Shown: in pieces, positions 54,043 to 64,000 of the stretch
Numbering within the stretch: the first letter of the stretch is position 1
How the letters are laid out: each line of letters opens with the position of its first letter
Assembly (NCBI GenBank): GCA_036785705.1
Contig: JAWUZG010000001.1
Coordinates: 8,742,001-8,806,000 of the forward strand
Direction: 5' to 3'
DNA: 64,000 bases
From: Acanthornis magna
Taxonomy: Eukaryota > Chordata > Aves > Passeriformes > Acanthizidae
Position numbers and translations under genes: made by a program
Notes under the pieces: generated by a model
What the model saw: the letters and a program-made list of their open reading frames with translations, nothing else
Told to the model about the DNA's origin: nothing
Database searches by the model: none

Positions 54043-55910
54043 TTAATGTGTGATTCAGGTCACGCCTGAAAAGGAAAAATTCTTCCAAAGCCTGTGATCC
54101 TTTATAGCAGTAAAATTTGATCTCATCTCTTTGCCCTTCAGACAGCCTCACATCACTCCTCTAATACATTAGTAACCTTCCCCACCCAGATCTCAGAGAA
54201 ATGTCAATAATTATCTGCCATCTAGAAACCCAGTACCCCGCAGGAGGCTCGTGTCACCTCTGAGAGTGTGTCTGAGTGAGGAAGGGAAGCAGAATCATGT
54301 CTGTCTGTTTGCCAGGAATGCAGAGGAAAGTGATAGCACCAACAAGAGCTCAGTTTAGTGAAGCTGGAAGGCGTGGAATGACTGGAGAGTTTGGGTACCT
54401 TGCACTGAAGTCAAGGTCAAGCTGAAGGCAAGATCAGAGTTACTTCTTTTGCCATGGTGGGGTTTTGCTATTCTTTCAGTTCATAATATTTTTTAAGAGA
54501 AATCTGTCAGCAGATGGAAATGCTGAGCCACAAAGTCAGCTGCTACCTTAAAATACGTCCCTTGGAATACATAATCCACATTCTCTGTCTCTTATCTGAT
54601 GTTTTCCTTACTGACTAGCTGGAAAGACATTTTGGAAAAATCACCATGCCTGAAAGTTAGGGTTATCATCAAAATAAAGTGAAAAAGATGTTGTGAGAAA
54701 TGCAATTTGGTATGTACACTATTGAAGTTCAACCTGTATAAGGCTGCAAAAGGCTGAAATTTCATAATGGACATCTAATTAATATTTGTTGTTCTTGATG
54801 TTCCTAAGGCCTGTCTTGGCACTGGATACTCATATTTCTCTGTCTAGCTCTGTCTCTGATCAGATCTCTAGTGAGACAGACTTTGATAGAAACCCGCTGA
54901 AGTTATTCCACCACATAAAAGTCTGTGTCTCAGTAATATTCATTTTTAATTGGTCAGAGCTGTTGTTTATGCTGTACCAGACAGTTCCTTTAAAATCTCA
55001 TGTTTATCATTTAATAGACTATCAGGAAGTAATTATCAGGTTTGTTTCACTTTGTCACTGGCTGCAGTATACTTCTGTTAAGGATTCAAATACGTGTTGA
55101 ATTCTTCAAACCACTGTTTGGTTTTCAACTGGTGAAACGCGCTAATAGAACATCCAGAAGAGAAATATCTATTTGCTCAGTGTACTGAGTAGCTTAATTC
55201 TTAGATGATTCCTTATTTCTTTTTATACATGAGCATAAAATAACTCATTTACTTAAGCATTGTGGTATGTCATTAATTCTATGCAGAGTCTGTAACTACC
55301 GTGCTGTTCGAATCTATAATTTAAATGAGGCTTTGCACTCGATCTAAATGAACAGAGGAGACAGGTACCATAATAGCTTGCAATAATTGACCTGGCGGAG
55401 CCATTTTGGAGTCATTTGAGAGTAATATATTTGATCCTGCAACCTTTCCTCCCACAGACTGTCTGATTTCAATCTTACAGTTCCAACAGAGGCTATTAGC
55501 ATGGCATCATCTCTGATTCATGGGGATGTGAAGAATGAATGCATTATATATGGAAAATAACATTTTGATCTCTTGGCCATAGTAGGATGTTGGAATTGAG
55601 AAGGGATCAAAACACATTTTTTGGCTCTTGTAGCTGGGATGATGGTGGTGATGAACACAGGCACACAGGGGGGATGGATGCCAATAGGTTTCTGTGTTAC
55701 AAGCTGGAAAATGTAAATGTCTTGCCATTGAGTTGGGCTGTCTGAGCATAAACCTTTTCTGGGAGGGGGAAATTCCACTCTGACTGAGGAGTATCATCCT
55801 TTCCTCTCGTTTATTCACTTGGGAGGTGGAGTTTCAGGTAAGACTGCTGTTCTCAGAGGAAGCCAAGATTGTGACTTGTTGCATTCTCTGTCCTCTTCAG
55901 CAAGAATTTT

Positions 55911-55928
55911 AGGAGTAGCAGGAGTAGC
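55911..55928 (+). repeat. 9-bp tandem duplication
   Basis: AGGAGTAGC is present twice head to tail without mismatch. Confidence 0.7.
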
Positions 55929-57177
55929 AAAGCTTGGGTCAGAGATGTGAACAACCGCGGGATGGTTTTGGTGGGGTACCTAAAGAACAGAGTGTATTTG
56001 GTGACAGAATAAAGGGGTTGGGCAGGAAAAAGGGAGGCAATTATTTGTTACAGCCCTGCCACCCCAGTCAGAGCTGGACGCTCCTGACTCCTTGCTGCTC
56101 TCAGCAGTGGTGAAGGGACACAAGTTCCTGCCTGTGTGTGCACAGGCATTTGCTGAGGTTAAACGTGAGAAATGGGACAGACTGCCACATGAAATTGCGT
56201 GGTATGGACAAAACAAGCAGAGTTTATGAATGAACGGGTAAGATTTACCTCCCTGCTACTGAAATAGCACTGACTAAATCCACAATGGCAGTGTTTTCCC
56301 ACAGGCACACCTCACACTTGGCCTTGCTGTGTCCACAGTGTGCACTGCACATGGCTGGGCATATGTGTGACTTGAAGAGCTCCCAAGAAAGAAATCACTC
56401 AGGGTAGACAACCTCTGGCCTTGGGATTGCTCATCCTGAGGGCTAAACAAGCTGGAAAAGCCTAGCAGCATCCCTCTTAGTAATTGTGTGGGCCTTTTGT
56501 GATCAGGGCCGGCAGCAGTGCCCAGGAAGGGCCGCAAACAAGGGCAGCAGCTAGAGGCTGTGTGGGACTGAAATATGTAAAGACTGAGGGTTGCTGAGGC
56601 ACTCTGGAGTCAGGCAGGGAAAAACGAGCTGGGCACGAGGAGCAGCATTGCCATGAAGCTCCAGACACGGCAGGCTGTCAGAAGAGGGATCAGGCCAGAT
56701 CCCACACGTGGGCCCAGGGGGCTCCTCGAGGTTTGGAAGGGAAAATAAGACTCACTCCCTGTGGATGCCAGGGTGCCAAAGGCTTTCTTGACTGAGCTTA
56801 GTGACATCGTGATTCTTCTCTTTGCCAACAAAATAACCTAAATGGAGTCTAGAAGAGCAACTGGAAAGGTGAGGGGAGTGGGCAGAGAGGCTTTGGATCT
56901 CTCAGCCTCTGATTAAGTGATACTTCCTTAACAACATTTGAGTGGGAGGAATTAACCCCCACAGATAATAGCTGAGGCTTTAAACTGCCCTTCTTTCTCT
57001 TGTCAGAGTAAAAAAAAAAAAAATCCCTGATCCTGCAGGAAAGGTATTAGTGTTTCAGGCCTATGGGGCATGGCAGGGCAGGTACTTCTCTAAGGACTCT
57101 TGTGCTTTTAAGTGGCTCCAATTATTTTTGAACGACTAAGTAGAGTGCTCATTAAGCATTCCCATTAAATGAAAATA

Positions 57178-57194
57178 ATGACCTACAAGGTCAT
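57178..57194. promoter_or_regulatory. Everted nuclear-receptor-type repeat, spacer 3
   Basis: ATGACCT and its exact reverse complement AGGTCAT flank the spacer ACA. The AGGTCA half-sites are the consensus for non-steroid nuclear receptors. Their arrangement here is everted with three bases between them, not the estrogen-type inverted repeat. The site lies in a stretch with homeodomain-like words (ATTAAGCATT, GTTAATTAAG) that may be conserved. Occupancy is unknown. Confidence 0.45.
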
Positions 57195-58252
57195 GTTAAT
57201 TAAGAAGCGCAGTAAGTCAGTGAGAAGAGGTTCAGTGAGTACAAACAGTGGGCCCAATGCTGCATAGCACCACACTCACAATCAGTCTGGGTTTGTGTTC
57301 ATCCTTGTAATATTAAGAATTTGTAGGACAGGATCACTGCACAAATAAAAATTGCTGCAGATCAGTTCAATCTGACAGCAGCCACTGGCTCGTTATGTGG
57401 CCATGAGCAGTATCTGCCTTTACATCACACTGACCAGAGCGCTCTGGCTTACTGTGACCAGGAGCAGTGCCAATTCACCCTGTTGAGAAGAAAAGTTGAC
57501 ATATTCCAAGACTTTTACTCGCTTTTCAGAGTTTGTCATTCGGACTGGTATGGTGCAGGATCATGCTCAGTGATGAAATTTCACAGTTGAATCACCGTAT
57601 TTCAGCTACAAGTCCCATTAGCTGCAGGAGGCTCTGCCTGTCAGACACCCTGCGACTCCAATTAGAGCAGCACAGCCCAGGCTGGGCATGGATTTCTGCT
57701 CTGTGAGCTCCTTTGGATGTGCTGAGTCTCACATGTTCTTGCCACACATTTACCAACCCTCACCTCCTCTCTCAGACTGTCTCAGCACAGCCCCACCATG
57801 TTCAAATGGGAAACCCACCTGACTGCTGGGTCAGGGAGACACAGGAACCCAGGATACAGCCCAGGGAAAGGCTGTGGAGGTGCTTTGCAGCCAGGGGTTC
57901 ACAGTCACACACAGCCCTGTGCTGCCATCAGTCCTCCTGGGCAGCATCTTGTTGGCAGCTACAGCTGCCTCCCTTTCCCTTTCCACAGCATACCCCTCAC
58001 CAGACCAGTATTGTGTCCATGTGCCCCCTTATCTAGCATCAGGAGCCTGGGAAATTCACAGCATTCGGTGCTTGGCAGCCCAAATACTTGGACTTTGGGA
58101 AGATGAAGCATGGATGCTGTTACCAGGATGACAAAAATTAAAATTAATATCCCTCTCAAAGGGTATATGGGATTGTTATAGCTGACAGATCCCCATGAAA
58201 ATGGAGGAAGATCCTCTGAAGTATGTATTTGGCCCTAAAATTGCAGAAAATT

Positions 58253-58297
58253 AGCTTTTCTTTTTTTTTTTTTTTTTTTAAAGGAATTAGAAAAGCT
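58253..58297. repeat. Inverted repeat around a 19-T run
   Basis: AGCTTTTC (58253-58260) and GAAAAGCT (58290-58297) are exact reverse complements. They enclose T19 (58261-58279) and AAAGGAATTA. It could fold into a hairpin in single-stranded DNA or in the pre-mRNA, but the T-rich loop suggests chance plus slippage. Confidence 0.55.
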
Positions 58298-61200
58298 TAT
58301 TCTGTAAATGCCTGCACACAAATGCACACTCCACTCACAAAGTACCAGAGCTTGGAGCATTCTTGCCCATTTGTGTTTAGAAAACACTAGTTTTCTTCTG
58401 ATTATTAATAAAACTTTATAAGAGCAGAGGATTAATACTGTTTTAAAGGTGTTTATATCCTCAAGTCTTTACTTTTTCCATCCAAACAAGGAGTTATTAA
58501 TTAAAATCTACACATCCAAAAATTTCTTTTAAAGCAGAAATATAAAAGGAAGTTTTTAGTTAGCAAATTGAGTTACTTCATGAAATATTAAGATGTTGTG
58601 GTGGATTTTTGTGTCTCACGTTACAGCATTGTGCCTCTTACCATTGCTTTTAAGTCACATACATGGATGGGTATCTGCTTCTTTGTGTTCAATAGTCAAG
58701 GGCATATCTCTTCTCATGTGAACTGTGACAGCTCTGTTGAAGCCAGCAGAGCTCAGACAATTCACACCAGCTAAGATCTGCCCCTTACTATTCACCCCCA
58801 TCTGCTGTGTGACTCAGTCATAGCAGAGTGCAGAGCACCTGCCTGCCTGATGTTTTTTTAATGAGTTGAACTCTCCATGTTGGTTTTGTGTCTCTGCCAG
58901 GTTCCAGTTTAATCACATATAATTTTTAGTGTGAAGTTTCACCTTGGGCTTTGAACTTGTAGGCACAGAACAAAAAGTCCTGTTTCTAGAGGAGCTTGTA
59001 TAAGTAGTAATAATAATAAAAGCTAGGATACAAGGCAAGTATTTTAATTCATAGGTTATGACATTCAGCTTTTATGAACAAGAAGAGGAATTATCCTCAG
59101 TAGACAGGAAATAATGAGGTTGACCCATATTCCGTAATAGTGTATGAAAATTAACTAAAGATTTGTGTAGCTAAGATAACGAGCACTTATATTTAAAGTT
59201 ATAGCCTGGCCTAATTGTGTAAAAGTTTGTGGGAGAAGATGTGTGTGTACACTAATAGATTAGTGGCTGTCTCTGGAGTTTCTGCTCAGCTCCTGTAAAG
59301 CAGTTCAGTGTGTAATAAATCAGACTCAAATGGCTTGCTTGTAAAATGTTCAGCAAAAAGTGTCCTAAGATGCATGACACCTCCTTTCCCAAGAATGGGA
59401 TGTTCTTTTTTAACTTTCAGATTAGAGTCAATATGTGATGTGTGTTTTGCCATTATTTAAGTAATAAAATGTATTTATTTAGCAGAGGTAAAACAGTCAC
59501 TAAGGAAGAAAAAAACTAGCTGTGACATCGTGGAACCATGAACATCTACTTCTAGTGAGCTGTTTCAAAAATATAAATACCAGCATATATTGGGATTTGC
59601 TAATTTCTTGATTTGTCCGTGGGAGAAATTATTTTCATTTTTAAAATTCTGGTTTTGGAATAGCATTGTGAAGGAGAAAATAAACAGACACACACAAACT
59701 TCTTAATGCAAGTGGTTTGTGAATTTGTTAGTTGTCGTAACTATGAAGTGGCTTTAGAAGTATTTGATTGGTACTAATAATAATTTTTTGTAGTTTTGTT
59801 ACAGCATTTGTCTGGGAATCTGAGTGTTTTATGTATTCTACCAGCAATTTACAAAACAGAATAGATTTTCAGTCTGGTTGAATATTAAAGGGAAGGTTCC
59901 CCTAGCAGTACTTTAGAACATCTTAGTGAAAAGAAATGTCAATAAAGAAACATTTTATAATAGGAAGTGAAAAGAATATTGCTGGTCTACTGAAATGGTA
60001 GGAGAAAACTGGGGTAACAGTGAATCTTCCCTTTGCCAAGGCAGGAATTCCACTGAATAATGTGGCACTCACATTTTCATAAGTAGCCAATCTCCAGTGA
60101 TTGAAATATTATATATAAATTTTGTTTGAAGGAAAAATTCTGGAATATAATTTCTGTCGCTCGCTTAGGACAGCCATCAGGGAGCAACTTCAATGTGATT
60201 ATTTAAAAATTGAATACACAACAAGTACTCAGATACAAAACCCTTTAAACTGCATGTCCTGGTTTGTCTGTAATTTATTCTGAAAATAAAAGGATGCTTT
60301 CCACTGCACTATTGCTGTTAAAGATGATCATTTGGGACAGTCTGACAACAGCATATCAAAGAAACTCAGGCCCACAATTGTGTCTTGTTTTATTTGCAGG
60401 GATGCATCCTGCCTCCCTGTGCGCTGCCTTTCTGTGTTTCACGTTTTGCTTTGACTGGTAGGGCAATACTGTGAATATTCTTTTTGCAGCCTGGAAGGGA
60501 GAGTCCATCAGCAAAAGAGTGATACAGACAATCCACAACATGCTGCCACATCGCACAGTTAGTGAAAACACACACACATGGTTTTCTTAGTGGCTATTCC
60601 TTGCAGCAGAAATCACAGCACTTGTACAAAAATCTGGGGGGGCTTTAGGTTAATGGTCTTGCTTTGCAGAGTGTCATGCTATGAGCATAGGCACTCCTGT
60701 TGCTGATCAACACTAACAATGCCAAATGCTTCAGAGAGAAGCACAGGAAGCCCAGGAGTGGCAATTGAAGTTTAATTTGAATTAGAGGAAGTTTCCTCTT
60801 AACCTTCGTGAGCTTGTGATAGGACCTCAATCTGAAGGACGTTTTTTTCCATCAGTTATCACAAATATTCATTATACTTATAAATTGCTGAGCCTGTTTT
60901 AAATCCTGTTAAGTCTTGGTTATATTCTGTGGTGCTGAGTTTGCCAGGTCTTACAGAAAAAAAATTATTTCTGTTACTTAAATTCACTGGCTTTAGATTT
61001 CCTATTTAAATGGGAAGAAGATAACCATGTTCAATTTATTTTCTGTATATCCATCTGTGAAATAACCTCCATTTAAAACAGTTCTGATCTTTTCAACCTC
61101 CCTTTATGTAGAATTAATTTGCCTCTACCTTTTTATTTCATAATAATTAAATTTCCTAGCATGAGAATCAATGGCCTTGTCTACATCTGGCCTGCTTTAC

Positions 61201-62824
61201 TGCCCTGGACCACAGGCAATCTTTCAAGTTATTTCTACACCGATTGCGTTGTGTAGGTGGAAGTATTTGCCCATTTAATCTCCTTCAGCACACAGAAGTT
61301 GGATGAAGCAACTGTGGAAGCATTTTCCCTTCCCCATGTGCCAGCTGGGTTTGCAGAGGCTCATTGATGGCCTTGGGTGTTTCAGGGGCAGGAGCCCAAG
61401 GGTGGCTCCCAGTCCAGCTTCTCAGGATATTTCTAGAAATATTTCTAATGCTTATAGGAAGAGATAGGAGGTGATGGTGCTGATGGGAGAAAGGTTGGAA
61501 GTGGGCACCTGCAGCAGTGGTGTTTCCTCTGGGGTAAGTGCCCCTGCCAGAGCTGGTGAGCTGCACAGCAGCCAAGTGGCAGCCAGTGGTTCCCAGGAGA
61601 GCTCATTCCCAGGTGAAAGGTGGCAGTGGATGACATGGTGCTGAGCTCCCAGTGTCATGTGTGCACAGAAGGGAGGCAGGAATAATGGAATAGAAGGAGG
61701 GAGGATTTACTGTGTCCTGCCTTCCCAGGATAGATGGTGTGCAGTGCAGCCTGCCCAGACTGGCTGGGGCTGCAGTGGAACGGCTGGAGGCTCCTGAGCA
61801 GCTGGAGACATCCTGAACCTGTTCTTAAGTCTTGTTCCTAAGGGTAACATCACCAATTCTCAAAAGCACAAGATGTATCTAAAGCTCCCATGTAGAGCTG
61901 TAACACCTGAGCTGCCTCAGAGCAGTCACTTGGAGAATTTTTGAAGGCAAGAAAATGCCTGGCTGGTGAATTCAGTCTCAGACCTTGCATGAAGCATGCT
62001 CTTACACATTGTAAGTACAACTGCTGTGGCTTTGAGAATATTACATTTTGCCTAAGACAGATATCCTAGTAATTTTGTTACAGAAAAGTCCTATGAAGCT
62101 TTCATTGAAATTCTGATCAGCTTCCAAACCAAGTAAATGTGCCAATGACCACAAGTTCTGCTGCACTTGTCGCAGAACTCGTGGTCTTGGGGTAGCTCTT
62201 TTCCATGGGCAAAAAACAGATAAGGGAGCAAAGAAAAGCCCTTTGTCATCCAAAGCATTTGGGATAGGATTTTCTTTGTAGTGATCTTCCTAACCTATGC
62301 AAAAATATAAACTACAACTCTATCTATATAGTTCTAAAACCAAATTAACCACAAATTTTACTGTGGCAACTCAAGGGAACTGTCTCATTAATGCTGTGGA
62401 AACCAATGTAACAACTGTATACTTTTACACCTATCCAGCTGAGAAGTGAATACAATATCAAGAAGACAATTTTATTAGTTAACTGTACTGTGAAATCACT
62501 ATTTCAGACTATGCATTTCTTCAGTATCAGAAAAGAAGTGGGAATAGTATTAAACATTAAAATAATTGATCCTGGAGCTACTTACATACTAAATTTGCTA
62601 ACTATACTTATATTGATGGATGCTTGGTGGTATGTAACTGCTAAACATATTGCTGAATGAGATTAACAGTATTTCTATTCAAAGGTCAGATCACCTTTTG
62701 TGGATCTCAGGTAATAGAATCAGTAAAACCTTATTATTAGCTGTCAGGTTTATTGTCATATGGAATCACTAAAGTTATAATCCACTATCTGCTTTTAATT
62801 TCATTTACCTGTTTCAACTAATCT

Positions 62825-62840
62825 GTAGTAGTGTAGTAGT
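62825..62840 (+). repeat. 8-bp tandem duplication
   Basis: GTAGTAGT is present twice head to tail. Confidence 0.65.
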
Positions 62841-64000
62841 TAAATTGGTTTAATTCTGTTTAAACCACAATTGCCAATTTTAATATACAAGTGATTAAGT
62901 TATCCAGTTTCCTTTTCCGTTACTATACGTAGGAATATGCAGCTGTTTCGCTTTTGTGACTCCATGTTCTGGTCCTTTCAGAGACCCTCCAGGTCTTCTA
63001 GGTACCTTGAAAATTCATGTCTTTGCTCAGACTAATGTAATTTCTGTCTTGTTGTATATATGTTAATTAATTTATAGTACTATCATTATGCCACCAAATA
63101 ATCAAAACTGGAAATTAAAATATTAATCTCACTCTGCATTCCATTTGAGCTTTGAGGAAAACTAGGATTTCTGTAAGTAAGGTTGCTTTTTCCATGAGTG
63201 CATCAGTGTGAAATGTATATTGAAATAAATCACAGATATGAAAAAATTGCCATGTGATAATTGTCTTTCTGAATCTTATTATACATGTGGAGGCAGAAAC
63301 AAAACTTTGGCCTAGATAATATGTTTCGACACATGAACACACAAAGAAAAAGAGACAGTTAAATAATACTGTTAAGATGATAGAAACATACTCCTGAAAA
63401 TCCAAACACATTAAAATTCAGGTTTCTTTTGTGATTTCGGTTTGGGTCATTTGTTCATATAGACTGTGATATTGTCTTTTTGTTACATGGATGTGAGTAT
63501 CTTTCACTTAGACTCTTACTTCCTTGAGTACAGAGGACAGACCTTTATGTACTCTGGCACAGGTCAGAACTCCCTAGAAGAGACTTGTGGCTGTGGGGCG
63601 TTTTTGCTTCTTTTCCAAAGTGCTTGCTGCAAGGAACTGCAGGAATTGCAGGCCAAGTGGGGCAGTTTGAACCTTGGTTTGACTTGCTCTTGCCGAATAT
63701 AGCTCTGAAGACCTGCGTTCTTACACTGCAATTTGGCGGTGTTCGTTGTTGGGGTGGTGAGTTCAAGACTCTGGAACCCATCTTAAATTTTCAGTTTTAA
63801 TTATAAAATTTTAGTATTAATTTCCGTACATTTTAACAAAAATTATTTTTAAAAAGCAACAGAAAAGAAGACACTGAACTACTTCTGTTCGCATGATTCA
63901 TCTGCAACTTTGCAAAGAGCAGCTTCAATTACAGACTTTCTTTCATGTGAGAAAACAGCAGAGTGAATGGGTTGTGGCTGTAGACTGCTCTGCAAGGTCC

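Larger units (their letters stand above)
51202..64000 (+). other. MAGI2: Giant MAGI2 intron, segment 4 (runs off the window)
   Basis: AT-rich intron with several GC-richer islands (about 51500-51620, 56030-56720, 57640-58110 and 61290-61830) that lack CpG-island density. It contains a repeated 13-mer (TTCCCTTCAGAGA) at 53261-53273 and 53290-53302, short tandem duplications at 54025-54042, 55911-55928 and 62825-62840, a 19-T run at 58261-58279 inside an inverted repeat, and an AAT triplet run near 59006. Candidate conserved stretches lie at about 52010-52145, 53040-53220, 55250-55505 and 57110-57260. The second WW-domain exon was looked for and not seen. Confidence 0.75.

Noticed and set aside
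60255..60266. TGTCCTGGTTTG, similar to the start of some avian endogenous-retrovirus LTRs
   Set aside because: The match is only a dozen bases and nothing LTR-like (continuing U3, polyadenylation signal, terminal CA, partner LTR) follows.
20846..64000. Search for the second WW-domain exon (expected LPYGWEKIDDP-type coding sequence)
   Set aside because: I saw no such sequence by eye on the + strand, so the exon is taken to be beyond 64000. A translated search of the interval would settle it.

Overview
This is vertebrate nuclear DNA, almost certainly from a bird. It is AT-rich and CpG-poor, with long introns and very few interspersed repeats. The clearest mobile element (about 9752-10183) is a CR1 LINE 3' end finishing in tandem ATTCTATG octamers, the usual tail of avian CR1. 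A second CR1-like tail lies at about 51051-51201. I cannot name the species. The CR1 wording looks more like families I associate with Neoaves than with chicken, but that is a recollection and not a test.

The only gene I can support is a piece of MAGI2 (S-SCAM/AIP-1), a membrane-associated guanylate-kinase scaffold, on the + strand. Three consecutive coding exons are present: 727-942 (216 bp), 8954-9167 (214 bp) and 20766-20845 (80 bp). The codons join without a break across both introns (phases 1, then 2), and the last exon leaves in phase 1. Together they encode the linker after the guanylate-kinase-like region and the complete first WW domain, which is split between the second and third exons. 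The neighbouring exons (guanylate-kinase region upstream, second WW domain downstream) are not in the window, so the intron after 20845 is longer than 43 kb.

Layout: 1-726 end of an upstream intron; 727-942 exon; 943-8953 intron of about 8 kb; 8954-9167 exon; 9168-20765 intron of about 11.6 kb holding the CR1; 20766-20845 exon; 20846-64000 start of a giant intron. The introns contain simple repeats, small tandem duplications, several perfect inverted repeats and some stretches that look like conserved non-coding DNA. I found no RNA gene, CRISPR array, intact transposon or second protein gene.

The observations most worth testing are two upstream splice acceptors that would extend exons in frame (78 nt before 8954 and 36 nt before 20766, the second inside the WW domain), a perfect 23-nt palindrome carrying inverted TEAD-like half-sites (39614-39636), and a perfect everted nuclear-receptor-type repeat (57178-57194). 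I did not find evidence for a wholly new biological system.
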